Positions 7,605 to 15,094 are shown, numbered from the stretch's first letter. The stretch: DNA of 17,497 bases from an uncultured bacterium (GCA_946886185.1 CAMPIC010000008.1:1-17497), one strand, 5' to 3'. Numbers and translations: made by a program. Notes: a model not told the origin generated them from the sequence alone.

Positions 7605-8267
7605 TTGGAGCTTCGCGCGATCGGATTCGGACTGTTCCTTTTTATCCCCGTCGTGCTGGTCCTGCTCCTCGCGCAACCGCTGGGCGGGTGGCAGAGCCTG
7701 CTCCTGGGAGGCGCGCTGATGGTCGGGCACCGGTTCATCGCCCAGCCGTTTTCCGAACGCCATCGGTCCCGACGCTGCCTCTGGTGTGGACGAGAGATCG
7801 TTCCGGAATCCGCCGAGTCGGTTCCGGTCGTCCGTCCGAACGGAAAAGTAGTCGACTATCGGACCTGCCCTCCCTCGCAGCGAGATTGCGCCCGCCGCTG
7901 GCTCGGGCTCCATCGAGTCGCGACCGACTACGCCCTCCCCATCCGCCTCGCGATCGTGCTTCCGCTTCTCAACCTCGTGCTCGTCGATCTGGAGCTGGCC
8001 ACGCTCGGCCGGTCCTGGATGTCGCACCACGACGCATCCCTCCTCTTCCGGGGAGTGATCGCGCTCGCGGTGGTTTCGATCTCGTTCTTCTATCTGCTGC
8101 ACCGTCCGCAACCGGGCATCGCTTGGGTTGCGCCGGCGAAACGATTCGCCTTTCCGCCGCACAACCTTTCGCTGTTGGGAAGCGGATGGACGCTCTGGAT
8201 CTTTCGCGTCGTAGGAATTTGGTGGCTATTCGTAGTTGGGCGAGAAATCCTCGCCGGACGTTCGTAA
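7605..8267 (+). CDS. Membrane protein with a four-cysteine (zinc-ribbon-like) loop, unknown family
   Basis: This 220-residue protein appears to start at TTG. Hydrophobic helices lie at about residues 5-23, 27-43, 110-130, 147-165 and 195-213. The loop between the second and third (residues 50-105) is basic and contains C58-x2-C61 and C88-x6-C95, set out as CLWCGREI and CPPSQRDCARRW. That spacing suits binding of one zinc ion on one side of the membrane. I do not recognise the family and propose no function. It is followed after 66 bp by the FAD oxidoreductase gene on the same strand, but the products give no evident functional link. Confidence 0.75.
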   Translation: MELRAIGFGLFLFIPVVLVLLLAQPLGGWQSLLLGGALMVGHRFIAQPFSERHRSRRCLWCGREIVPESAESVPVVRPNGKVVDYRTCPPSQRDCARRWLGLHRVATDYALPIRLAIVLPLLNLVLVDLELATLGRSWMSHHDASLLFRGVIALAVVSISFFYLLHRPQPGIAWVAPAKRFAFPPHNLSLLGSGWTLWIFRVVGIWWLFVVGREILAGRS

Positions 8268-8333
8268 GATCGCTGTCGGAATCCGGGGCTGCCAGGAAGA
8301 AGCCGACCGAGGCACTCGAGAGGAGCGCGACAT

Positions 8334-9749
8334 ATGAAAGCGATCATGCTGGACGGGGGCGAGACCGAGCTGCGGGAGGATGCGCTCCAGGGCCTGAAGA
8401 TGAAACTACGAGGTCCGCTCCTCACGCCGAGCGATCCGGGCTATGAAGAGTCTCGTACCGTCTGGAACGCGATGATCGACCGGAGGCCCGCTTTCGTGGT
8501 CCGGTGTTTGGGCGTCTCGGACGTGATCGCGAGCGTGAGCTTCGCGCGCGAGAACGGCCTGCTCCTCTCGGTCAAAGGAGGAGGGCACAACATTGCCGGG
8601 CTGGCCCTGGCCGACGGCGCGATGATGCTCGACCTGTCGCTCATGCGCGGGGTCTGGATCGATCACGACCGGCGGGTGGCGCACGCCCAGGCTGGATGCC
8701 TTCTCGGCGACGTCGATCGAGAGACGCAGGTGCATGGGCTCGCGGCGGTCTTGGGATTCGTCTCCCTCACGGGGATCGCCGGTCTCACCCTCGGTGGAGG
8801 ATTCGGCTACCTCACTCGACGATTCGGCTGGACCTGCGACAACATCGAAGGCATGGATCTGGTGACGGCGGACGGACGCGCGGTCCGGGCGAGCCGCGGC
8901 GAGAATGCCGACCTGTTCTGGGGGCTGCGCGGAGGCGGGGGAAACTTCGGCGTCGTCACCTCGATCGACTACTCGCTCCATCCGATCGGTCCGGAGATCG
9001 TCGGTGGACTGGTCGCCTGGCCGATCGAGGAGGCGCCCCGCGTGCTGGAGCTGTATCGGACGCTCGCCGAGTCGGCGCCGCCCGAGCTCACCCTCGTCGC
9101 GCTCATGCGGCCGGCTCCTCCGGCGCCATGGCTCCCCAAAGAGCATCATGGCAAGCTGATCGTGGCGATCCTGGCCGCCCACACAGGTCCCGTGACGGAA
9201 GCGGAAGCGGCCGTCGCTCCGATCAAGGCGTTCGGAAAGCCGATCGGCGACATCCTGGTGCGCAGGCCGTACGTCCAGATTCAGTCGCTCCTCGATGCGA
9301 CCCAGCCGAAGGGTCGCCGCTACTACTGGAAGAGCGAGTATCTCGAGCGTGTGGAACCGGATCTCTGCGAGAAGGCGATCGAGCACGCCGCGCGGATCTG
9401 TTCTCCTCACTCCGCCGTCATCTTTTTCCAGATCGGAGGCGCGCTCAATGATCTCGGAGAGGATCACTCTCCCGCCGGCAATCGCGATGCGCGCTACGTG
9501 CTCAACATCACCGGCGCCTGGGAACGCGCGGAAGAGGACGAGGCCAACCTGACCTGGGCGCGGGAGGCTTGGACAGAGATGAGAGAGTTCGGAACCGGAG
9601 GCAACTACATCAACTTCCTGACCGCGGACGAGAGTCCCCAGCGCATCGAGGCCGCGCTCGGCAATTCGTGGAGCCGTCTGAAGGGGATCAAGCAGGCCTG
9701 GGATCCGCAGAACCTGTTCCGCGTGAACCGCAACATCAAGCCGAGTTGA
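8334..9749 (+). CDS. FAD-binding oxidoreductase, berberine-bridge-enzyme type
   Basis: The 471-residue protein has an N-terminal FAD_binding_4 (PCMH-type) domain. KGGGHNIAG at 81-89 contains His85, the usual histidyl-FAD attachment. GLTLGGGFGYLTRRFG at 150-165 is the second flavin-binding loop, followed by GLRGGGGNFGVVT at 197-209. The C-terminal BBE motif is present as GNYINFL and later WDPQNLFRVNRNI. The cysteine that gives bicovalent flavin in plant BBE and glucooligosaccharide oxidases is absent from LGFVSLTGIAG, so single attachment is likely. Family members oxidise alcohols, sugars or alkaloid-like compounds; the substrate here is unknown. No signal peptide is seen. GAGGAG about seven bases upstream supports ATG 8334. 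Confidence 0.92.
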   Translation: MKAIMLDGGETELREDALQGLKMKLRGPLLTPSDPGYEESRTVWNAMIDRRPAFVVRCLGVSDVIASVSFARENGLLLSVKGGGHNIAGLALADGAMMLDLSLMRGVWIDHDRRVAHAQAGCLLGDVDRETQVHGLAAVLGFVSLTGIAGLTLGGGFGYLTRRFGWTCDNIEGMDLVTADGRAVRASRGENADLFWGLRGGGGNFGVVTSIDYSLHPIGPEIVGGLVAWPIEEAPRVLELYRTLAESAPPELTLVALMRPAPPAPWLPKEHHGKLIVAILAAHTGPVTEAEAAVAPIKAFGKPIGDILVRRPYVQIQSLLDATQPKGRRYYWKSEYLERVEPDLCEKAIEHAARICSPHSAVIFFQIGGALNDLGEDHSPAGNRDARYVLNITGAWERAEEDEANLTWAREAWTEMREFGTGGNYINFLTADESPQRIEAALGNSWSRLKGIKQAWDPQNLFRVNRNIKPS

Positions 9750-9812
9750 CGGCACGCGGATCCGGCATCTCTAAAACTTGACCCATGTCCGTGAGGATGG
9801 CACGGTTCGCCC

Positions 9813-12206
9813 ATGCGAGTGTCGTACCGGTCCCACCTCGCCATTGCGCTGCTCTCTTTTGCGATCCTCTTCTATCAGGTCGCCATCACGCGCCTTCTGA
9901 GCGTGGTCCTCTGGTACCACTTCGCGTTTCTCTCCATCTCGCTCGCGCTCCTCGGATTGGGCGCTCCGGGGGTCTGGTACGCCCTGCGCGCGCGACGATG
10001 GGAAGTCTCCACCGAGCTGCGCCGCCTGCTCGTGTCGGCCGGGCTCGCCATCCCGCTCTCAATCCTGCTCATCGTCAAAGGGATCCCGTTCGTGAGACAG
10101 AGCTGGGAAATGCAGGATGCCGCGGCCATCGATCCCGCCGTCGCGGTCACCATGGTCACCGTCCTCGTGCCCTTTCTCCTCCTGGGCGCCGCGGTCTGCG
10201 TGCTTCTCATGCAGGCCCCGGGACGGCAGATCGGCCGGATGTATGCGGCCGATTTGATCGGCGCGACGTGCGGAGCCGCGCTGGTCGTTCCTCTCATGGA
10301 CGTGGTCCCGACTCCGCTCCTGCTCGCCTCGCTCGGACTGGCTCCGCTGGCCGCAGCCGTCCTGCTCGAGCGGCGCTGGCGGGGGCCGGCCCTGATCGCG
10401 CTAGCTCTACTCGCGGCGCTCGGTTGGGGAGAGCCGTTCCATCTTCGCTACACGAAGAAATACGAAGAGTCGTCGATCCTCTACGAGAAGTGGTCCCCCA
10501 CCGGGCGGATCGCGGTCTTTCCGGACGTCTTTTACCGATCCGATCCGGACGAAGCATTTACATGGGGAATGGGATCCAACTGGCAGCCGCAGGCGATCGA
10601 ACAGCTCTGGATGGAGCAAGACGGTTCGGCCGGCACACCGATCCATCGATGGAACGGTTCGTCAGAAGGACTCCGAGCGCTTTCCCACTTGCGGTACGAC
10701 GTCACGAGCCTGGTCTACGAAGTGTTCGATCCGGAAGTCGTATGCGTGATCGGCGCGGGGGGTGGACGGGATGTCCTCGCGGCGCTGCAAGCTGGAGCGA
10801 CCGAGATCAGCGCGGTCGAGCTCAATCCAGCCACGATCGATGCGATGACCGGGCCGTTCCGAGAATTCTCCGGCGATCTCTATGGCCAACCGCAGGTGCG
10901 CCCGATCTTGAGCGAGGGACGAAGCTTCCTGACTCGAGCTCCCGAGAGATTCGATGTCATCCAGATCTCGATGGTCGACTCGTGGGCAGCGACCTCCGCG
11001 GGAGCGTTCTCCCTTTCCGAGAACTACCTGTATACCCTGGAAGCGTTCGAGCTCTATTGGGACCGATTGAGCGCGGATGGAATCCTCTCGGTGAGCCGCT
11101 GGATGCTCTACTCCCATCTGGCGGAAAGCTTGCGACTGGCGCAGCTCGTCAAGGAACAGCTCGACCGCACCGGCGTGGAGAATCCCTCCAGGCATCTGGC
11201 GATCGTGCAAGGAGGTGCGGTCGCCACCTTCCTGATCTCGAAGTCTCCGCTTTCCGACACCGATCTCGCTCGCATCGACGACGTTTGCGCCGAGCGCGGT
11301 TTCGTTCGCCACTGGCCCGCCCATGAAGGTACTCCCGAGAATTCGCCGATCCCCGAGCTCCTCTCCGGAGGAGGAGAGGAATTCGAGAAGTCCGGGCTCG
11401 ATCTCTCTCCGCCCACCGATGATCGCCCTTTCTTTTTCCAGGCCGTTCCCATCTTGGGCAAGGTCGATCGGGAATTGATCGGGCGACTCTCCGTCAATGA
11501 GCAGTCGGTCATGCTCCTGCGCAGTCTCGTGATCGCAATGAGCGGGCTCACGGCGGCCCTCTTCATCCTCCCCTTCTTGCTCCATGGGAAGCTGAGGAAC
11601 ATTGACGAGCTGTGGCGGGGCAGCAGATACTTCTGCGCCATCGGTCTGGCGTTCCTGCTCGTGGAAGCGGCGTGGATCCAACGGTTCATCCTGTATCTGG
11701 GACATCCGAGCTACGCCACCACCGTGGTGCTCGCGGCGCTCCTTCTGGGCGCGGGAATCGGCGCCGCCACGGCCCCTAGGTTCGCCGTCGAACGGATCGC
11801 CAACTGGGGAATCGGGATGCCTCTCGCGCTCGCGCTACTCAACTTCCTGCTCGGGCCGCTCTTCCGGGAGACGTTGGGATGGGGACTAGGCGGGCGCGTC
11901 GGACTCAGCGTGACGTTGCTCGTCCCTGCCGGATTTCTGATGGGATTCGGATTTCCGACGGGAATGATCCGATTCGGAGACGAGGGCAAGCCGTGGTACT
12001 GGGCGATCAACGGCGCGTTCAGCGTTCTCGCGAGCGTGCTCTCCCTGGCCGCCGCCATGATGGTGGGACACACGGGAGTCGCGTATGGAGGGATCGTCTG
12101 CTATCTGTTCGCGCTGCTCCTTCTCCGAGGCAGCCCGCGCGGCTCAATAAACGAATCGGCTGCGAAGGAGGCGGAGATCCCGCTCACTTCGCAGCCGACA
12201 GCTTGA
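9813..12206 (+). CDS. Polytopic membrane protein with central spermidine-synthase-like domain
   Basis: The 797-residue protein has three parts. Residues 1-205 hold about six transmembrane helices, starting IALLSFAILFYQVAITRLLS. Residues about 215-560 form a Rossmann methyltransferase/spermidine-synthase-like domain with the nucleotide-binding loop VIGAGGGRD at 312-320 and a following acidic SAVELNP. Residues about 565-785 hold six more helices. In spermidine synthases the segment after strand 4 reads DSSDP; here it is SMVDSW, so one acidic residue is lost and one may remain. Ordinary aminopropyl transfer is therefore doubtful. Membrane-embedded members of this superfamily are widespread in bacteria with unknown substrates. 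The start has only a distant purine-rich site. GTG 9819 is an alternative. Confidence 0.85.
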   Translation: MRVSYRSHLAIALLSFAILFYQVAITRLLSVVLWYHFAFLSISLALLGLGAPGVWYALRARRWEVSTELRRLLVSAGLAIPLSILLIVKGIPFVRQSWEMQDAAAIDPAVAVTMVTVLVPFLLLGAAVCVLLMQAPGRQIGRMYAADLIGATCGAALVVPLMDVVPTPLLLASLGLAPLAAAVLLERRWRGPALIALALLAALGWGEPFHLRYTKKYEESSILYEKWSPTGRIAVFPDVFYRSDPDEAFTWGMGSNWQPQAIEQLWMEQDGSAGTPIHRWNGSSEGLRALSHLRYDVTSLVYEVFDPEVVCVIGAGGGRDVLAALQAGATEISAVELNPATIDAMTGPFREFSGDLYGQPQVRPILSEGRSFLTRAPERFDVIQISMVDSWAATSAGAFSLSENYLYTLEAFELYWDRLSADGILSVSRWMLYSHLAESLRLAQLVKEQLDRTGVENPSRHLAIVQGGAVATFLISKSPLSDTDLARIDDVCAERGFVRHWPAHEGTPENSPIPELLSGGGEEFEKSGLDLSPPTDDRPFFFQAVPILGKVDRELIGRLSVNEQSVMLLRSLVIAMSGLTAALFILPFLLHGKLRNIDELWRGSRYFCAIGLAFLLVEAAWIQRFILYLGHPSYATTVVLAALLLGAGIGAATAPRFAVERIANWGIGMPLALALLNFLLGPLFRETLGWGLGGRVGLSVTLLVPAGFLMGFGFPTGMIRFGDEGKPWYWAINGAFSVLASVLSLAAAMMVGHTGVAYGGIVCYLFALLLLRGSPRGSINESAAKEAEIPLTSQPTA
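12146..12198 (-). terminator. Intrinsic terminator for the VPLPA gene, embedded in the opposing gene's 3' end
   Basis: Perfect 12-bp arms TCGGCTGCGAAG (12156-12167) and CTTCGCAGCCGA (12187-12198) flank a 19-nt loop. On the minus strand the hairpin is followed by TTCGTTTATT (12155-12146), giving the stem-plus-T-tract layout of a Rho-independent terminator. It starts 34 bp beyond the stop of the VPLPA-tailed gene. It lies inside the last 20 codons of the convergent membrane-protein gene. On the plus strand no T tract follows. The loop is longer than usual. Confidence 0.6.
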
Positions 12207-12231
12207 TGATCCTCGCGCAGTCGCGCGTGGA

Positions 12232-12900
12232 TCAGTTACGACGGCGACGGATCCGGCTCGCTCCCGCCCAGCCGGCGAGTCCCGAACCAAGCAGCCACGC
12301 CGATGCGGGCAGCGGAACCGGGTTGACCGGCTGTCCGGAGACCGTCCAGATGCTCGAGGGCATTCCCGTCACGTGCTGCGCGACGCGGAACTCCCCGCTC
12401 GTGAGATCCGAGACGATCTCGTCATAGCTGGAAGATCCGTAATCGAATCGGATCTTGAGCCACTCCGCATCCGACTGGGGCTGCATGTTCAGGATTCCCC
12501 AAGACGGCGCCGGATTCTTGGCGCGGAACCTCGAATCGGTTCCATTCCAGTTCAACGGGGCCTGACCCGGAGCGGGGTTGGCCGGGTTGCCGTTCGGATT
12601 GAAATCCACTCCCGCCGACTCACCGGCGATCGAGGCTGACCCGAGGTTGAGTCCCGCTCCGCTCGCCTCGAAGTAGATGTTTGCTACGTTGGAAGCGATG
12701 GTCGAGCTGTTGTAAAAGGTGAAATCCGCATACGTCCCGCCGTCGGTCACCTCGAACCACAGATCGAGTCCTTGGAGGTCTGCGCCGTCCGCGTTCTCGT
12801 AGGCGAACAGTGGAAAGATCATTGCCGAAGCGGTACCCGCAATGAGGGTGGCCGCCAATCCTGCACACAATACCATTATGGCTTTCATACGATGCTTCAT
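12232..12900 (-). CDS. Surface protein with VPLPA-type (PEP-CTERM class) sorting tail
   Basis: The N-terminus MKHRMKAIMVLCAGLAATL ending IAGTASA is a signal peptide. The mature part (about 165 residues) is Asn/Ser/Gly-rich and beta-like, with ENADGADLQGLDLWFEV and ADFTFYNSSTIASNVANIYF. The C-terminus is VPLPASAWLLGSGLAGWAGA followed by SRIRRRRN: a VPLPA motif, a hydrophobic helix and a basic tail, as recognised by exosortases. The protein is thus probably exported, cleaved near VPLPA and anchored or released into the matrix. The start is uncertain: ATG 12900 is preferred, with TTG 12912, ATG 12906 and ATG 12888 possible. No exosortase gene is in the window, as is common. The upstream 117 bp contain two small dyads. 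Confidence 0.88.
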   Translation of the reverse strand: MKHRMKAIMVLCAGLAATLIAGTASAMIFPLFAYENADGADLQGLDLWFEVTDGGTYADFTFYNSSTIASNVANIYFEASGAGLNLGSASIAGESAGVDFNPNGNPANPAPGQAPLNWNGTDSRFRAKNPAPSWGILNMQPQSDAEWLKIRFDYGSSSYDEIVSDLTSGEFRVAQHVTGMPSSIWTVSGQPVNPVPLPASAWLLGSGLAGWAGASRIRRRRN

Positions 12901-12991
12901 CTCCATGCCCAAAAAATCCGCACCAACCCGAACCGTGACTTCCTATCAAGGTAGTCGTCTGGGACGAGCCTTGTCCACTATTTATGCCAGG

Positions 12992-13026
12992 TTTCTCCAT
13001 ATGGGAGAAAACTTAAGGGTATCCCT
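12992..13026. promoter_or_regulatory. Two small dyads between the ATL and VPLPA genes
   Basis: TTTCTCC-ATATG-GGAGAAA (12992-13010) is a 7-bp-arm inverted repeat. AGGG-TAT-CCCT (13016-13026) is a shorter one. Both lie in the 117-bp gap after the ATL stop and about 90-125 bp before the VPLPA start, in locally AT-richer DNA. The first could be an operator for the VPLPA gene; the second, followed on the minus strand by TAAGTTTT, could help terminate the ATL transcript. Neither role is shown by the sequence alone. Confidence 0.4.
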
Positions 13027-13029
13027 CTG

Positions 13030-13425
13030 CTAAACGCTACGGGGACCCCGCCAACCGAAGGCACGCAAATCGACCCGACCTCTCTGATCGAACCGCACCC
13101 CCTCGCGCTCCAGCAGAATCCTCTGCAGCGAATCATAGCCTCCGTTTCGACGTAAGCTGATCTCTCCCAATCGATTGATCACCCGGTGCCAGGGGGTCGG
13201 CGATCCATCCGGGAGGGCGCTCAGGGCATATCCGACTTGTCGGGCGCCCGCGCCGAGGCCCGCGAGGCGTGCGATCTGGCCGTAGGTCGCGACCCGGCCG
13301 AATGGAATCAGGCCGACGACAGCGTAAACCCTCATCCACCGGGTCGTGGAGGGGGGTTCCACCACCTTGCCGGGGTTCGAGCGACGCTCATCCGGGCTCC
13401 GACGGGCCGATCGCGGCGAGCTCAC
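13030..13425 (-). CDS. Alkyltransferase-like protein (ATL, MGMT family without the acceptor cysteine)
   Basis: The conserved core is VYAVVGLIPFGRVATYGQIA, then ARQVGYALSALPDGSPTPWH followed by RVINRLGEIS. In methylguanine methyltransferases this site is PCHRV; here Trp replaces the acceptor Cys (PWHRV), which defines ATL proteins. ATLs bind O6-alkylguanine in DNA, bend it and recruit nucleotide excision repair rather than removing the alkyl group. GTG 13425 is chosen because it overlaps the transglutaminase stop as GTGA, suggesting translational coupling. Alternatives are GTG 13365, ATG 13335 and a longer GTG 13473; residues before the core are not conserved in the family, so the start is the weak point. 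The protein is about 131 residues, normal for ATLs. Confidence 0.88.
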   Translation of the reverse strand: MSSPRSARRSPDERRSNPGKVVEPPSTTRWMRVYAVVGLIPFGRVATYGQIARLAGLGAGARQVGYALSALPDGSPTPWHRVINRLGEISLRRNGGYDSLQRILLEREGVRFDQRGRVDLRAFGWRGPRSV

Positions 13426-14933
13426 TTGCCGATCCGAAACGGCTCTTCGAAGAGAGGCACACGCCTCCCCCACCGGTGTTGATCTTGAGGAAGCCGGGCC
13501 GACTCATCCATGAGGGAGAAGATCCAGGCGGCGCGGGCCGCATCGGCAACGAACATCGTCTCCACGCTCGACTCCCCCACCCTCGCGCGCACTCGATACT
13601 CCCGATCGCGCGGGAGATGCGCGGTCAGGTTGTTCCGCATGTCGGCGGTGGCCGCGGAGGTCACCCCGGCGAACACGACGCCGTCATGCTCGTCCAACAC
13701 CGCTATCTCGACAGCGACGCGACGGCCCCCCGGTCGATCGAACGCGATGATCTCGACGCGCGACATTCCGGGAGCAGGAGCAAGCGACTCCCCGCCCGAT
13801 GCATAGCGCTCGGTGACGTCGAGCGCGTGGAGCGCTTTCACCGCGCCCGGCCATTCGTGCGGAAACTCGACTCCGGTCGGCCGATAGAGGATCGCATAGA
13901 TGGCATGCGCCGGTTCGCGCGACGTGGCGCCGGCGGCGCGCTCCGTGAACCAGGCTTCATCCAGGCGATCGCCGGTCGGCTCGGCCGCGCCGGTGTAGTG
14001 CCAGCCATCCTCCCAGATCTCCACCCAGGAGTGATTGCCGCTGCTGTCCGCCCACAGCGGAGTGCCGGCGAAACGCGCGGGCACTCCCACCGAACGGCAC
14101 GCATCGATCAGGAGGATCGACAGACCGGAGCAGGTCGCTTTCTTCTCCTGCATCACCTCGCGCGCGCTCTGGTTGTTCCGGGAGCGAGTCACGTCATAAC
14201 GGACTCCCACGAGAGGGAACAGCTCCCGATTGAGAATGGTTGCCGCTTCACCCGAGGTGCGGGCGTCTTTTACGAGGGGCAGACACAGCTCGCGGAGCTC
14301 CCTGCGCCACGGATCCCTCGGCTCGTCGATCACGGAGTAAGGAAGCAGGGCGTCCAGGAAAATGTTTTCGGGAACCTCGCGTCCCCAAGGAGCCACGCGT
14401 TTCGCTTCATATGCGAGCGCCACGTTCTCGACCAGGAATGCGCTCGAAAGACTGGCCAGATCTTCGGGAGGCATATGCGCGATCAGAAACTCCATCCCGT
14501 CGCGTTCTTCGCCCTGCACGGAATCGAGCGCTTTCGCGATCTGCGCTCGGTTCGTCCCCGCCCTGGAGAGTGCGGCGCGCGCCTCTTCCGACCATTGCCC
14601 GGCATCGGCCGATGCAACCGCGCTGAATTGAGCGACCAGGGCTAACGTAGCGAACAGCTTTGCCGATTGTGCGGGGAACGCGACGCGTGACTTCGCCGGG
14701 GGCGCGAGGACTGTGACGCGCGCCTTCGCCGGGTACGCGAGGACTGTGACCCACGCCTTCATCGGGGGCGCGAGGACTCTGGCGCGCGCCTTCATCGGGG
14801 GCGCGAGGACTGTGGCGCGCGCCTTCACCAGGTACGCCGATTGTGGGACGCGCAATTTCATGAACGCGTGTCGTCGAGTGTTTGGGCGACGCCGCGAGGC
14901 GCCCCCTTCTCCGGGGACCGTATCGACGTGCAT
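13422..14933 (-). CDS. Secreted transglutaminase-like (cysteine protease fold) protein
   Basis: Residues about 110-503 are a transglutaminase-superfamily protein. KKATCSGLSILLIDACRSVG carries the likely nucleophile Cys268, GNHSWVEIWEDGWHYTGAAEP carries His301, and an acidic third residue follows (Glu318 or a nearby Asp). APWGREVPENIFLDALLPYS and HAIYAILYRPTGVEFPHEW are further family blocks. Such bacterial proteins may cleave or modify peptides or proteins outside the cytoplasm; the substrate is unknown. The signal segment AKLFATLALVAQFSAVASAD is preceded by six tandem 11-residue repeats (about residues 27-92). ATG 14933 has GGAGG four bases upstream, but gives a 90-residue leader. ATG 14861 (MKLRVPQS) and ATGs at 14795 and 14762 inside the repeats are alternatives. 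The stop overlaps the ATL start. Confidence 0.88.
   Translation of the reverse strand: MHVDTVPGEGGASRRRPNTRRHAFMKLRVPQSAYLVKARATVLAPPMKARARVLAPPMKAWVTVLAYPAKARVTVLAPPAKSRVAFPAQSAKLFATLALVAQFSAVASADAGQWSEEARAALSRAGTNRAQIAKALDSVQGEERDGMEFLIAHMPPEDLASLSSAFLVENVALAYEAKRVAPWGREVPENIFLDALLPYSVIDEPRDPWRRELRELCLPLVKDARTSGEAATILNRELFPLVGVRYDVTRSRNNQSAREVMQEKKATCSGLSILLIDACRSVGVPARFAGTPLWADSSGNHSWVEIWEDGWHYTGAAEPTGDRLDEAWFTERAAGATSREPAHAIYAILYRPTGVEFPHEWPGAVKALHALDVTERYASGGESLAPAPGMSRVEIIAFDRPGGRRVAVEIAVLDEHDGVVFAGVTSAATADMRNNLTAHLPRDREYRVRARVGESSVETMFVADAARAAWIFSLMDESARLPQDQHRWGRRVPLFEEPFRIGK
14656..14853 (-). repeat. 33-bp tandem repeat, six units, in frame in the signal-peptide region
   Basis: Units fall at 14656-14688, 14689-14721, 14722-14754, 14755-14787, 14788-14820 and 14821-14853. 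Each encodes 11 residues. From N to C they read RVPQSAYLVKA, RATVLAPPMKA, RARVLAPPMKA, WVTVLAYPAKA, RVTVLAPPAKS and RVAFPAQSAKL. The second and third differ by a single base, while the outer units are diverged, as expected for repeated slippage or unequal exchange in the middle of an older array. The outer units share QSA, suggesting the array grew from a single ancestral signal-peptide segment. Confidence 0.9.
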
Positions 14934-14937
14934 GCAA

Positions 14938-14942
14938 CCTCC
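14938..14942 (-). promoter_or_regulatory. Ribosome binding site for the upstream transglutaminase start
   Basis: On the minus strand GGAGG precedes ATG 14933 by four bases, slightly close but the best ribosome site in this region. No comparable site precedes ATG 14861, which would give a more usual signal peptide. The site therefore favours translation through the whole repeat array. Confidence 0.5.
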
Positions 14943-14981
14943 GGCGTAGTTTGTTCCACCGAGCCGTTTGGTGTCACCCCG

Positions 14982-15094
14982 CTGGTTTTCACCCGGCCGG
15001 TCTCGATTTTACTCCGCGGATTCTCATCCTGTTCGGAACCCGACTCTCGGGCGACTGGCTTCTCACCCGGTTGGATTTGATTCTCACTCCGCTG
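14982..15094 (-). repeat. Degenerate direct repeats in the gap between dnaE2 and the transglutaminase gene
   Basis: Two imperfect copies, 15055-15094 (40 bp) and 14982-15019 (38 bp), share on the minus strand GCGGAGT, an AAATC-like centre, CCGGGTGA and a closing CCAG; by eye roughly 70% match. Partial echoes (GGATGAGAATCC, GCGGGGTGACACC) lie between and beside them. An 80-codon minus frame (14858-15100) runs through them but has no ribosome site or family pattern. The 186-bp gap holds no recognised gene or terminator. Confidence 0.55.

Noticed and set aside
8406..9755. 449-codon minus frame opposite the FAD oxidoreductase
   Set aside because: Antisense shadow; the plus frame has the full FAD-binding and BBE motifs.
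9785..11326. 513-codon plus frame inside the spermidine-synthase-like gene
   Set aside because: Arg-rich composition with no family pattern. The other frame has clear membrane helices and a cofactor loop.
12960..13000. Sigma-54 promoter for the VPLPA gene (as known for some PEP-CTERM genes)
   Set aside because: A TGGCAT is present on the minus strand, but no TTGC-like -12 element lies at the required spacing.
13030..13425. Active O6-methylguanine methyltransferase (ogt)
   Set aside because: The acceptor cysteine of PCHRV is replaced by Trp, so alkyl transfer is not expected.
13269..14645. 458-codon plus frame opposite the transglutaminase gene
   Set aside because: Arg/His-rich antisense shadow. 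The minus frame carries the catalytic Cys and His blocks.
14656..14853. CRISPR array
   Set aside because: Units are contiguous 33-bp tandem copies without unique spacers, are translated in frame, and no cas genes are present.
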